From MADRE2 sp964397015 (GTDB taxonomy: Bacteria > Desulfobacterota > Desulfobacteria > Desulfobacterales > Desulfobacteraceae), in the NCBI GenBank assembly GCA_964397015.1, contig CAYNHL010000100.1:1-13692 (forward strand): a stretch of 13,692 nt of DNA. Reading direction: 5' to 3'. This document shows positions 1 to 8,195 of the stretch, in pieces (the first letter of the stretch is position 1; each line of letters opens with the position of its first letter). The position numbers and the translations under genes were made by a program. The notes under the pieces were generated by a model. That model was not told where the DNA came from and searched no databases. It worked only from the letters and a program-made list of their open reading frames with translations.

Positions 1-27
1 GGCTGCAAATGCAAATTTTTTTATCAT
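1..27 (-). CDS. Possible 5' end of a secreted-protein gene (cut by window edge)
   Basis: Reading leftward on the minus strand from an ATG at 27-25, nine codons remain before the window ends: M-I-K-K-F-A-F-A-A. The positive n-region followed by small hydrophobic residues resembles the beginning of a signal peptide. It lies 46 bases downstream of the stop of the hybrid kinase gene and in the same direction. There is no clear Shine-Dalgarno sequence in front of it, so this is only a suggestion from a very short piece. Confidence 0.22.
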
Positions 28-73
28 GATTAGGCAATGAATACAAACGGGAAAACTTATAAAGTTCAAATAC

Positions 74-3000
74 TCATAAAGCAGCACCTGGTTCATCCAG
101 CAACGTCTGGATCATCCGTGCCAGATCATCCATGTCGACGGGCTTCATCATAAATGCACGGATTCCGAGCTCAGCAGCTTTTGTCTCATCGATCTGCCTT
201 GAATATCCTGAACACAAAATGACCGGCAGATCAGGCCGAAGCGAAAACATTTTTTTAACCAGTTGTTTTCCTGTCATTTTCGGCATTGTCTGGTCCGTAA
301 CAACCAGGTCGAACCGGTCAGGAAATTCTTTGAACTTCTCAAGGGCCACGGTACTGTCAGTCATAGCGGTTACGGTGTATCCAAGATCTTCAAGTCTCAG
401 CCGGATAATTTCAACCAGGCTTTCTTCATCATCCACCACCAGGATGTGTTCAACTCCCCGTCTCAATTCAGGCAAACTGATATCAGCCGGCGTTTCATCC
501 TTTTCCCTGGCCCTGGGAAAATAGAGAGTGAATTTACTGCCCTTTCCCGGAATGCTGTCAACGGTAAGCGTCCCGTCATGGGCCTTGACAATGCCATGGA
601 CAACCGCCAGTCCCATCCCGGATCCTTTACCGATTCCCTTGGTTGTAAAATAGGGATCAAAAATTTTATCAATTATGGCCGCAGGTATCCCAACACCGGT
701 ATCACGGACAGTCAGCACAGCATATTCCCCGGGTTTCAATGCCGGCAGGCCGGCATCATCTTCAGGCCCCGGTATCCTTGCTGACGACAGGGACACTGTC
801 AGGCAGCCTCCGTTCTCTTCCATTGCCTGGGCCGCATTGGTGCACAGGTTCATTACCACCTGGTGAATCTGGGTGGCGTTGGCCATGATGTAACCGCAGT
901 CCGGATCGATTTCCTGGCTTATCGAAATGGTCGAAGGCAGTGTTGCCCTGAGCAGTTTGATGGTTTCTTCAAGGATGAACTGGAAAAGTATTGGTACACG
1001 GTCCTGGTCTGATTTGCGTGAAAAGGACAGAATCTGCCGGACCAGCTCCCGGGCGCGTTCCCCTGCCCCGATCACCTTGTCGATTCGTTTCATGGCCCGG
1101 CTGTCCGGCGGCAGTTCACTCTGGATCATCTGGGAATAGCCCATTATGGCTGACAGGATATTGTTGAAATCATGGGCAATTCCCCCGGCAAGCGTCCCGA
1201 TGGCTTCCATTTTATGGGCCTGTCGAAGCTGTCCCGCCATTTTTTCTTTTTCCTCCTGGGCCTTTATGCGCTCGGAAATATCAATTCCCATCAGCAGCAG
1301 ATGTGTCTGCCCTCCGCTGGAAAAAGGCATAATAAAAACGCTCAACCAGATTTCTTTGCCAAAGCTTGTATTTAAGTTTAATTCCCGCGCCCGGGTGGCA
1401 TTTTCCCGGATGGCATCCAGGATAAGGTCATAAAGGCCGGATGATTTCCATGAGTTAATATCATGATAATTCTGGGTGATTCCCTGAGCTTTAGTGGCAC
1501 CGATGCTCTTGCACATTGCCTTGTTGATTTCCACGCAATTACCGGCAGCATCGTATATGGCCATGCCGATGGGGGACTCTGAAATGATTTTTTCGTTGAA
1601 CAAGAGGGCATCTTCAAGACTCTGCTCTTTTTTCTTCAAATCTGTGATATCGGTTGCAATGGCACAGACTGCATACGGAGCACCCTGCTTGTCGTGGACT
1701 GGAAATTTCACAACAAGAAATGTAAACACCCCGCCGGACAAAGAAAGTGTTTCTTCGTATTCAACAGGACTGTCATTTTCGATTACCTGCCTGTCATGCC
1801 TCGAGAGCTGATCTGCGATTGTGCCTGAAAAGATTTCATATACCGACCGCCCTGAAATTTCATCCAGGGGCCGGCCTAACAACGCTTCAAAACGGGGGTT
1901 GGCCAGTATAATACACCCTTTAAGATCCTTGAGAAATACAACCGAGGTGGTATTGTTCAAAATTGACTGCAGCCGCTCTTCTTTATCCCTGAGCGCTTCA
2001 TGGACGGCTTCCTTTTCCCTGATTTCAGAAACCAGGTCCTTCATTATCTGCTTTATCTCAAGAATCATGCGATTAAAAGACCTGGCCAGAAGGCCTACTT
2101 CATCTGAAGACCTTGTCAGGGCATCATCGATATCAATGTCAAAATGACCCTGCCTGATCTTTTCCGTTGCGGCGGTCAGGCGTTTGACCGGACCGGAAAT
2201 ACGGGCTGAAATAAAATAGGATACAAACAGAACGACCAGTACCCCCCAGAATATAACAGTCAATACGACAACCTTGAACAAGCGGACCGGTTCAAATGCT
2301 TCCCTGCGATCCAGATCGGCTATGACCGCCCAGGTCATCTCATGTATCAATACCGGAGTAAAGGCGGTGATGACATCATTTCCAAGATAGTTCGTCCCTG
2401 AGACAGCACCGGTGACCCCCATGAAAGCCTTTGTGACGGCAACATTCCTGATCTGCCGTGCATCAGGGTTTTCAAAAGAGTTTTTTACCGTGTAATTCGC
2501 ACTGTGATGGGTATCCGACCGGAGCAGGTAGTCCTCTCCCACAAGGTATGTTTCCCCAGACTCCCCTAAGTCAGAACGTTTGAGCATGATGTGATTGATC
2601 ATATCAATTGGAATGGCAAGCGCAACGACCCCTGAAATCAAATTGTCCCGGTAGACAGGCGCTCCGGCGAAAGCGACAGGGATATTGCCGTGAGGGGGAT
2701 ACAATGAAAAGTCTGATAAAAATTCCCGTGAAATGGCCCGGTTGAAACAGTGTTCAAGGGAGCTGTCCTTGAAATCGGCATCATGGATGTTTTTTCCAAG
2801 ATCACTCTTCTTCTGGATTGAAAACACTATATCGCCGTCCGGTGCTATAAGGTACAGATCCAGGTATCCATGTTCCTTGATATAAAACTCCAGCCCAGGA
2901 TGATACCGGTTGTAAAGCGCCTGCCATAGCGGGTTGTCAATATGACTCCCTCCTATGGTGTCAAAAGCCTCTTCCAGGGTCTCCACAGCATCCAGCAGCA

Positions 3001-3229
3001 TACCGGAAGAAGAGAGGGTAACGGCGTTGCGTACATGGGATGTCAGGAAATTCTTGATGGAAATGCTCTTGGCATCACACACACTGATCAAGCCTTCCTG
3101 GATCTGGCTGGACAGAATCTGCCGGGCATAGAAAACAGAAAAAACACCCATTATCACCAGGGGAACCAGCCCGATAAGGATATATGTCATCAAAAGTCTT
3201 GTGGAAAGTTTCAGGCGGCGCAGCACCAT
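74..3229 (-). CDS. Membrane-bound hybrid sensor histidine kinase (Cache-HAMP-PAS-PAS-HisKA-HATPase-REC)
   Basis: A 1051-residue sensor kinase of the inner membrane with a C-terminal receiver domain. Visible in order: membrane segment about 12-34; periplasmic double-Cache-like region about 37-318 (it ends with the typical L-G-E-S-G-E-T-Y-L-V stretch near 221-230); second membrane segment 319-341; HAMP about 342-395; two PAS domains about 416-530 and 541-655; HisKA with the H-box around His686 (GGIAHDFNN); ATPase domain with N-box Asn794/Asn798, G1 D-T-G-V-G 843-847 and G2 G-K-G-S-G-M-G-L 867-874; receiver domain about 927-1045 with acidic pair Asp933/Asp934, phosphoacceptor Asp979, Ser1007 and Lys1029. 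All catalytic residues are present. The start is supported by GGAG seven bases upstream, inside the 3' end of the binding-protein gene. The gene lies 2 bases after that gene, so co-expression is almost certain. The signal sensed and any downstream regulator are unknown; the receiver may be an internal phosphorelay or a sink. Confidence 0.95.
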   Translation of the reverse strand: MVLRRLKLSTRLLMTYILIGLVPLVIMGVFSVFYARQILSSQIQEGLISVCDAKSISIKNFLTSHVRNAVTLSSSGMLLDAVETLEEAFDTIGGSHIDNPLWQALYNRYHPGLEFYIKEHGYLDLYLIAPDGDIVFSIQKKSDLGKNIHDADFKDSSLEHCFNRAISREFLSDFSLYPPHGNIPVAFAGAPVYRDNLISGVVALAIPIDMINHIMLKRSDLGESGETYLVGEDYLLRSDTHHSANYTVKNSFENPDARQIRNVAVTKAFMGVTGAVSGTNYLGNDVITAFTPVLIHEMTWAVIADLDRREAFEPVRLFKVVVLTVIFWGVLVVLFVSYFISARISGPVKRLTAATEKIRQGHFDIDIDDALTRSSDEVGLLARSFNRMILEIKQIMKDLVSEIREKEAVHEALRDKEERLQSILNNTTSVVFLKDLKGCIILANPRFEALLGRPLDEISGRSVYEIFSGTIADQLSRHDRQVIENDSPVEYEETLSLSGGVFTFLVVKFPVHDKQGAPYAVCAIATDITDLKKKEQSLEDALLFNEKIISESPIGMAIYDAAGNCVEINKAMCKSIGATKAQGITQNYHDINSWKSSGLYDLILDAIRENATRARELNLNTSFGKEIWLSVFIMPFSSGGQTHLLLMGIDISERIKAQEEKEKMAGQLRQAHKMEAIGTLAGGIAHDFNNILSAIMGYSQMIQSELPPDSRAMKRIDKVIGAGERARELVRQILSFSRKSDQDRVPILFQFILEETIKLLRATLPSTISISQEIDPDCGYIMANATQIHQVVMNLCTNAAQAMEENGGCLTVSLSSARIPGPEDDAGLPALKPGEYAVLTVRDTGVGIPAAIIDKIFDPYFTTKGIGKGSGMGLAVVHGIVKAHDGTLTVDSIPGKGSKFTLYFPRAREKDETPADISLPELRRGVEHILVVDDEESLVEIIRLRLEDLGYTVTAMTDSTVALEKFKEFPDRFDLVVTDQTMPKMTGKQLVKKMFSLRPDLPVILCSGYSRQIDETKAAELGIRAFMMKPVDMDDLARMIQTLLDEPGAAL

Positions 3230-3231
3230 GA

Positions 3232-4458
3232 TCAGTCTCCATCCCTATGCATCAGGCATCCGGTATCGTCACAGTCTGTCATGATAGCGTTTTTATCAGC
3301 CGAGCCAACGATTTTATACACATCCCACATGTTTTGACGTAAAGCAGCCGGCTTGCCAATGCCCACGTACCAGTCCTGAATCGCACGGTGATCACAGGCC
3401 CTTATCTTCTGCAGGGTTTTGGAAGTCTCGAACTCCATACCTTCCAGAAAAGGAATCACCTTCTCGGGAACAAAGGAACCTGCCAGGGAAACGGCACGGG
3501 CAATAACATGGACACTGTCCCAGGCCAGAGCACCGGGCCAGTCACCCGGATCACCGTAAACATCCATATAGTCCCGGCTGAGTTGTTTTGTGACCTTATT
3601 TTCAAGACCCCAGTACCAGGGGAGCCCCACGCAGATATTTTCAGTGACTTCAGGATCCAGGCCTGCACTTATTTCCTGGTTGGCGGCAATGACAACCACG
3701 AGCATCTTCTGTTTTACCCCTAGGTCATGAATCTGATTGAGAAGCTGGGCCTGTCCGTGCCCATAGACAATGATACACAGCACCGGCGCTCCTGAAGTCA
3801 CCGCCCGGGTGATGGCCGCACTGAAATCGGATTCCCTCAGGGATACGAAAGCATTGCCCGCCAGATACCCGTTCTTTTGTTCCAGCATGGCTTCGACAGA
3901 TGCCAGGGTTGTATGCCCCCAGGAATAATCCACCGTGATCGCAAACCATTCTTTGGGAATATCCAGCTGATCTATGACAATGTCTCCCGTCCCCCGGGCC
4001 ATCTGGTAACCGGCCGGGCACAGGTTGAAATGGTAGGGATTGCAGTATTTTCCTGTCAGGTCGTTGGAGCCGCCCAGCCCCACGTGCAGAACATTGTTTT
4101 CCCGGGCGACCAGTGAAATGGCCGTGACCTCGCTGCTGTAAATCCCTCCGATAAAAAAGTCCACCCCATTGCTTATAAGACTTTCGGCCTCCTGCGCGGC
4201 CCGTGTAGGAGAAAGCCGTGTATCCCTGACTGTTATTTCAATCCGCCTTCCCAGCACACCCCCGGCAGCATTGATCTGTCCTGCCGCCATTTTGGCAAAA
4301 TTGACCTGGCTGCGAGCCTCTTTGGCATAAGATCCCGTCAAGGGACAAAGCAGGCCTATCTGCAGGGTTTCTTCCGCAAAAGCCTGGAAAACAAAAAAAA
4401 CAATCAAGCAGGCAGGAACAGTGAATAGTCTCGATATCGTGACGTTTCGTATTTTCAT
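3232..4458 (-). CDS. Type-1 periplasmic (branched-chain amino acid/urea-type) binding protein
   Basis: A 408-residue exported solute-binding protein of the Peripla_BP_6/LivJ-like fold. Residues 1-28 form a signal peptide (basic n-region, hydrophobic 11-25, likely cleavage after A-F-A at 28). The mature protein starts with the family pattern L-Q-I-G-L-L-C-P-L-T-G (32-42). It continues with G-Q-I-N-A-A-G-G-V-L-G-R (60-71), F-I-G-G-I-Y-S-S-E (102-110) and Y-S-W-G-H (178-182). Length fits the family. The Cys in the leader (17) is not in a good lipobox (V-P-A-C with hydrophobic residues after it), so a soluble protein is preferred. The C-terminus carries an unusual Cys396/Cys401 pair. No ABC permease or ATPase gene is nearby; the downstream partner is a sensor kinase 2 bases away, which points to a sensory rather than transport role (inference). 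A promoter lies at 4498-4526; no strong Shine-Dalgarno is visible before the ATG. The ligand is unknown. Confidence 0.9.
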   Translation of the reverse strand: MKIRNVTISRLFTVPACLIVFFVFQAFAEETLQIGLLCPLTGSYAKEARSQVNFAKMAAGQINAAGGVLGRRIEITVRDTRLSPTRAAQEAESLISNGVDFFIGGIYSSEVTAISLVARENNVLHVGLGGSNDLTGKYCNPYHFNLCPAGYQMARGTGDIVIDQLDIPKEWFAITVDYSWGHTTLASVEAMLEQKNGYLAGNAFVSLRESDFSAAITRAVTSGAPVLCIIVYGHGQAQLLNQIHDLGVKQKMLVVVIAANQEISAGLDPEVTENICVGLPWYWGLENKVTKQLSRDYMDVYGDPGDWPGALAWDSVHVIARAVSLAGSFVPEKVIPFLEGMEFETSKTLQKIRACDHRAIQDWYVGIGKPAALRQNMWDVYKIVGSADKNAIMTDCDDTGCLMHRDGD

Positions 4459-4497
4459 TCAGATTTAAATCCAGATTTTTAAAGACAGTATATCCTG

Positions 4498-4526
4498 AGT
4501 ATAATGAATTCTTAGACCTGTGTCGA
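4498..4526 (-). promoter_or_regulatory. Sigma70-type promoter for the binding protein-kinase operon
   Basis: On the minus strand, TCGACA (4526-4521, one mismatch to TTGACA) and TATACT (4503-4498) are separated by exactly 17 bases. Transcription would start near 4491, giving a 5' leader of roughly 30-35 bases before the ATG at 4458. A second TATACT lies 11 bases further downstream but has no matching -35. This is a prediction from consensus only. Confidence 0.6.
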
Positions 4527-4597
4527 GGATTTATTCTGGCAGCATGAAACTTCGGATTTGCGAGAACCGGCCCAAAGGTGCTTTTTTGAAATTTGTA

Positions 4598-4627
4598 TTG
4601 ACGGTATGGGCCATTTAACAGTAAATA
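4598..4627 (+). promoter_or_regulatory. Sigma70-type promoter for the nfeD-floA operon
   Basis: TTGACG (4598-4603) and TAAATA (4622-4627) are separated by 18 bases, about 40 bases upstream of the ATG at 4671. It points away from the promoter at 4498-4526, so the 212-base gap is a divergent promoter region. No obvious operator palindrome was seen between the two. Confidence 0.5.
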
Positions 4628-4670
4628 GTTCTTCAGGAAAGTTCTGTTTTACCAATACCGGATGTGACCA

Positions 4671-6119
4671 ATGAAAAAAATTCTGATCATTCTGGCCCTG
4701 CTCCCGGTTTTTATTTCAAACCTCACCCACGCCCATGCGGCTGATGGGCCGGTCCATGTCATCCCTTTGTCCGGAGAAGTAGGCCCTGCCATGGCGGCTT
4801 TTGTCAAACGGGCGGTTAACCAGGCCCTTGATGACAATGCAAAAATAATAGTTTTTCAGGTCGATACCTTTGGCGGACGGGTAGATGCCGCCCTTGAAAT
4901 AGTCGAGACCCTTCTGACCGTGGACAAGGAAAAATCCGTTGCCTATGTCGATCCCAAGGCCATATCGGCAGGTGCGCTCATAGCCCTTTCCGCCGGCCGC
5001 CTGTATATGAGAAACAATTCGACTATCGGTGACTGTGCTCCCATCTCCTATACCAACGAAGGAGTCCAGGAAATGGGAGAAAAATTCCAGTCACCGTTGA
5101 GAGCAAAATTCAGAACCCTTGCAAAACGCAACGGATTTCCCGAAGTGCTGGCCGAAACCATGGTCAGCAAGGGAAAAGAAATTATCATGGTCAAAAAGGA
5201 CGAAAATGTCTATTTTTTTCAAAGAGATGAATTTGATGAACTGCCTGCCGATGAGAAAAAAAGCTACAGCTTTGTCAAGACCGTGGTCGAGGAAAACGAA
5301 CTGCTCACCATGGATGACGTCGAAGCACAGGAGTATCAGTTTTCCACGGCAAGTGTCAGCAATATAGATCAGCTTTTTGAAATCCTGGATATCGATCCTT
5401 CCAGCATTACGTGGCTTAAAAAAACCTGGTCCGAAACAATGGCCGGTTATCTCATCGCCATCAGCCCGATTCTGATCATGATCGGCATGGCCGCTGTATA
5501 CACGGAGCTTAAATCTCCGGGCTTCGGTATCCCCGGAGCCATAGGCATCATCTGCCTGGCCCTGGCCTTTGGCAGCCACCATATTGCGGGTCTGGCCAGC
5601 TATACAGAACTTCTTCTCGTTATAGCCGGATTCGTCCTGATAGCAGTTGAAGTTTTTGTCCTCCCCGGCTTCGGCATCGCCGGCATGATGGGGGGAGTAT
5701 TCATCTTTGCCGGCATGGTCCTGGCCCTTCAGGGATTTACCCTGCCAAACCCCGAGTTCCCCTGGGAAATGGATCTGTTCATCCGCAATATCACCTGGGT
5801 GCTGTTTTATGGCATGTTTGCCCTGCTGCTGTCCGTTCTGTCGTTCAGGTATATACTTCCCCATGTCCCGCTGCCGGGCGGCGGCCCCTTTTTGACGGTC
5901 ACCCTGGACAAGTCACATGCTGATTCGTCTCAGAGCATGAGGGTAAAAGCCGGGGATACCGGTATCACCATTTCCGGACTCAGGCCGTCAGGCAAAGCCG
6001 ACTTCAACGGCAACCGCATGGATGTCATCACCCAGGGTGATTTCATCGAGCCGGGTGAACGGGTCAAAATCATACACCACACTCACAATAAAATCATTGT
6101 TGAAAAAGAAGAGGCCTAA
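4671..6119 (+). CDS. nfeD: Long NfeD protein: membrane-bound ClpP-class serine protease with C-terminal OB fold
   Basis: A 482-residue NfeD1b-type protein. It has a signal peptide (1-23, ending A-H-A-A) followed by a ClpP/SppA-like protease domain about 26-230. The family's oxyanion-side motif appears as D-T-F-G-G-R (65-70). The probable catalytic serine is Ser99 in A-I-S-A-G-A; the lysine partner is probably one of Lys138 or Lys146, which needs an alignment. About five membrane segments lie between 257 and 397, and a C-terminal OB-fold (NfeD) domain about 425-478 is recognisable by V-I-T-Q-G-D-F-I-E. In characterised relatives the Ser-Lys protease cuts hydrophobic membrane peptides and the NfeD domain binds flotillin/stomatin partners. 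It is the first of four genes with gaps of 3, 27 and 4 bases, and a flotillin gene is the third, which fits the known pairing. The start is supported by the complete signal peptide; the Shine-Dalgarno is weak (GGATG). Confidence 0.92.
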   Translation: MKKILIILALLPVFISNLTHAHAADGPVHVIPLSGEVGPAMAAFVKRAVNQALDDNAKIIVFQVDTFGGRVDAALEIVETLLTVDKEKSVAYVDPKAISAGALIALSAGRLYMRNNSTIGDCAPISYTNEGVQEMGEKFQSPLRAKFRTLAKRNGFPEVLAETMVSKGKEIIMVKKDENVYFFQRDEFDELPADEKKSYSFVKTVVEENELLTMDDVEAQEYQFSTASVSNIDQLFEILDIDPSSITWLKKTWSETMAGYLIAISPILIMIGMAAVYTELKSPGFGIPGAIGIICLALAFGSHHIAGLASYTELLLVIAGFVLIAVEVFVLPGFGIAGMMGGVFIFAGMVLALQGFTLPNPEFPWEMDLFIRNITWVLFYGMFALLLSVLSFRYILPHVPLPGGGPFLTVTLDKSHADSSQSMRVKAGDTGITISGLRPSGKADFNGNRMDVITQGDFIEPGERVKIIHHTHNKIIVEKEEA

Positions 6120-6122
6120 CCC

Positions 6123-6599
6123 ATGTCCGGTCCTTATTTCATTCCCATTGTGTTTCAGATTGCCGGTATTGTCACGATCATAGCTGAAATCTTTCTGCCT
6201 TCGGGTGGAATTCTGTCACTGATAGCAGGCGGCCTTTTCCTGGTTGCCCTTGTAAAAGCCTTTGCCATCTCCACCAATGTCGGTATGGCATTCATCGGCG
6301 CGGATATTGTGCTCATCCCTGTAATGGTGCTGATCGGACTCAAGCTTATCGCCAAATCACCTGTCACCCTGAGAAAAGAACTGTCCAGAAAGGACGGGGT
6401 ATTTTCTCAGAAAAAAGACATGGAATCATTTTTAAATGCCTCCGGGGTTACCCTGACAGCCTTCCGCCCGGCAGGTGCGGTCAAGCTGAACAACCAGCGC
6501 ATCGATGCTGTCACCCAGGGAGAATACCTGGAAAAGGGCACACCGGTCCGTGTCATCCAGGTAACGGGCAACCAGGTTATAGTAGAAGCAAAAAAATAA
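6123..6599 (+). CDS. Short NfeD-family membrane protein
   Basis: A 158-residue NfeD-like protein without the protease domain. It has membrane segments of roughly 8-24, 27-46 and 52-75, a basic linker, and an OB-fold domain about 105-156. That domain repeats the signature of the upstream gene (D-A-V-T-Q-G-E-Y-L-E-K-G here against D-V-I-T-Q-G-D-F-I-E-P-G there), so the two C-terminal domains are paralogous. It begins 3 bases after the stop of the long NfeD gene, with GAGG overlapping that end as a ribosome binding site. Short NfeD proteins are thought to act as partners or scaffolds for flotillins; the following gene is a flotillin. The exact function is not known. Confidence 0.9.
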   Translation: MSGPYFIPIVFQIAGIVTIIAEIFLPSGGILSLIAGGLFLVALVKAFAISTNVGMAFIGADIVLIPVMVLIGLKLIAKSPVTLRKELSRKDGVFSQKKDMESFLNASGVTLTAFRPAGAVKLNNQRIDAVTQGEYLEKGTPVRVIQVTGNQVIVEAKK

Positions 6600-6614
6600 A
6601 AATATAAATCTTCA

Positions 6615-6620
6615 AAGGAG
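6615..6620 (+). promoter_or_regulatory. Strong ribosome binding site of floA
   Basis: AAGGAG lies six bases before the ATG at 6627. It is the strongest Shine-Dalgarno in the operon; the neighbouring genes have weak ones. FloA may therefore be made in excess over its NfeD partners, which would fit an oligomeric scaffold protein (inference). Confidence 0.7.
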
Positions 6621-6626
6621 AAAAAC

Positions 6627-7610
6627 ATGAACGATCCGATTCAAATTGTCATTCTGGCGATTATTGTCATTGCCGTTATCATTGTCTTTTTTATTGTGAG
6701 CTCCTCGGTATCATTGTGGGTCCAGGGGCTTGTGTCCGGTGCCCGAATAGGGCTTATCAACATCGTGTTCATGCGGTTTCGGAAAATTCCACCCAAGCTG
6801 GTCGTGGAGTCAAAAATCATGGCTGCCAAGGCGGGTATCGATATTCCCAGTGATTTTCTGGAATCCCATTACCTGGCCGGCGGTCACCTGGCCCGCGTGG
6901 TACAGGCACTGATTGCAGCGGACAAAGCCAACATCGACCTGGAATTCAACCGGGCCGCCGCCATTGACCTTGCGGGCCGCGACGTACTGGAAGCTGTCCA
7001 GATGAGTGTCAACCCAAAGGTAATTGAAACCCCGCTCGTTGCTGCCATGGCCAAGGACGGCATCCAGCTCAAGGCACTGGCCAGGGTCACGGTCAGAGCC
7101 AACATCGACCGGCTGGTCGGTGGTGCAGGTGAAGAAACAATTCTGGCAAGGGTCGGCGAAGGAATCGTGTCCACAATCGGATCTTCCGATTCCCACAAAA
7201 AAGTGCTTGAAAACCCTGATTCTATTTCCAAAACAGTTCTTTCCAAGGGACTTGACTCGGGAACAGCCTACGAGATCCTTTCCATAGATATTGCAGATGT
7301 CGATGTAGGAAAGAACATCGGTGCCGATCTTGAAACTGACCGGGCCGAGGCAGACAAGAAAATTGCCCAGGCCAAGGCGGAAGAAAGGCGGGCCATGGCA
7401 ATTGCAGCCGAGCAGGAAATGAAGGCCAAAGTCCAGGAAATGCGCGCCAAGGTGGTGGAAGCCGAATCCAAGGTTCCCCTCGCAATGGCCGATGCATTCA
7501 GAAGCGGCAACCTGGGCGTAATGGATTATTACCGCATGAAGAACATCATGGCTGATACCCAGATGCGCGAAGAAATCGGATCACCTTCCGACGAAGAAAA
7601 ATCGGATTAA
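6627..7610 (+). CDS. floA: Flotillin-like protein FloA (SPFH family)
   Basis: A 327-residue membrane scaffold close to the usual length of bacterial FloA (about 330). It has one N-terminal hydrophobic hairpin or membrane segment (5-27), then the highly conserved FloA core. This begins with L-I-N-I-V-F-M-R-F-R-K-I-P-P (43-56) and includes A-K-A-G-I-D-I-P (67-74), L-K-A-L-A-R-V-T-V-R-A-N-I (148-160) and Y-E-I-L-S-I-D-I-A-D-V-D-V-G (215-228). An alanine/glutamate-rich coiled coil follows at about 235-283. FloA proteins assemble in lipid microdomains, affect membrane fluidity and recruit signalling and secretion proteins; in Bacillus the gene sits beside an nfeD gene. Here two nfeD genes precede it and an uncharacterised anchored protein follows 4 bases after its stop. 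The family assignment is secure; the clients are unknown. Confidence 0.96.
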   Translation: MNDPIQIVILAIIVIAVIIVFFIVSSSVSLWVQGLVSGARIGLINIVFMRFRKIPPKLVVESKIMAAKAGIDIPSDFLESHYLAGGHLARVVQALIAADKANIDLEFNRAAAIDLAGRDVLEAVQMSVNPKVIETPLVAAMAKDGIQLKALARVTVRANIDRLVGGAGEETILARVGEGIVSTIGSSDSHKKVLENPDSISKTVLSKGLDSGTAYEILSIDIADVDVGKNIGADLETDRAEADKKIAQAKAEERRAMAIAAEQEMKAKVQEMRAKVVEAESKVPLAMADAFRSGNLGVMDYYRMKNIMADTQMREEIGSPSDEEKSD

Positions 7611-7614
7611 TACC

Positions 7615-8154
7615 ATGAGCTTTGATGATATTATCCCGTTGCTGTTCTTTTTAGGCTATATCGGTTTTGTCTTTCTGAAAAGGAAACCCAGGAAGGCAAA
7701 ACCGCCCGGCCCTGAAAAAACGGCAGAAAAACAAGGCAAGACCGGCAGCAAATTCTCGCTGTCCGGCCTGATAGATACCATTAAAAAGGAAATCGAGCAG
7801 GCCGCCATCGAAGCCCGGAAAAAACAGGAATCACAGCAGCAGCCATACGATTACACCGAAGAGACAAAACAGGAACCCGAGAGCGCATGGTACAGCGAGC
7901 AGGCCGAAGGACGAGAAGAGGATCAGAAAGAAGATCTTGAGACCCTGCGGCCTGAAGGAGATCTTACACAGCTGTCGCCCCTGCAGTCAATGGCTCAGGA
8001 TTCACTGAAGAAATCCGAATTGACCGTAACAAGCATTTCGAAAAAAAAGAAACGCCGGACACTTGTTTTAACGAAATCGAAACTGCAGGAAGCAGTGATC
8101 CTTTCGGAAATCATATCAAGCCCCATTGCCCTGCGTGAAAAACCCCGGTATTAG
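7615..8154 (+). CDS. Uncharacterised membrane-anchored protein, last gene of the nfeD-floA operon
   Basis: A 179-residue protein with no recognised enzyme family. Residues 4-20 are a hydrophobic N-terminal anchor, followed by a very basic stretch (K-R-K-P-R-K-A-K) that predicts the rest is cytoplasmic. Residues 30-150 are low-complexity, rich in Lys, Glu and Gln and probably disordered, with a short helix around I-D-T-I-K-K-E-I-E-Q. The last 23 residues form a compact amphipathic peptide ending S-E-I-I-S-S-P-I-A-L-R. Similar endings (a leucine/valine-rich helix, then S-E-I-L-G-x-P-x-A-L-R) are familiar to me from short hypothetical proteins of other bacteria; this is recollection, not a search. 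It starts 4 bases after floA with only a weak ribosome binding site, so coupling to floA translation is plausible. A terminator follows directly. Confidence 0.8.
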   Translation: MSFDDIIPLLFFLGYIGFVFLKRKPRKAKPPGPEKTAEKQGKTGSKFSLSGLIDTIKKEIEQAAIEARKKQESQQQPYDYTEETKQEPESAWYSEQAEGREEDQKEDLETLRPEGDLTQLSPLQSMAQDSLKKSELTVTSISKKKKRRTLVLTKSKLQEAVILSEIISSPIALREKPRY

Positions 8155-8155
8155 G

Positions 8156-8195
8156 AAAAGGCCTGTACATCCAAAGCCGGGTAAGGCCTTTTTTT
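8156..8195 (+). terminator. Intrinsic terminator of the nfeD-floA operon, partly usable on both strands
   Basis: AAAAGGCCT (8156-8164) pairs with AGGCCTTTT (8184-8192) across a 19-base loop, and the right arm runs into seven T (8189-8195). It starts two bases after the stop of the last operon gene. On the minus strand the same arms are followed by only four T, a weaker terminator for the convergent MFS gene. The stop codon of the MFS gene (8196-8194) lies inside the T-run, so the two convergent genes share this element. Confidence 0.8.

Noticed and set aside
40..73. Terminator after the hybrid kinase gene (AACTT-TAT-AAGTT on the minus strand)
   Set aside because: The stem is only 5 bp and A/T-rich, and it is not followed by a proper T-run.
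5091..5864. Long open frame (257 codons) on the minus strand inside the nfeD gene
   Set aside because: It is fully antisense to a well-supported NfeD protease gene, has low-complexity composition rich in Gly, Gln, His and Asp, and matches no family.
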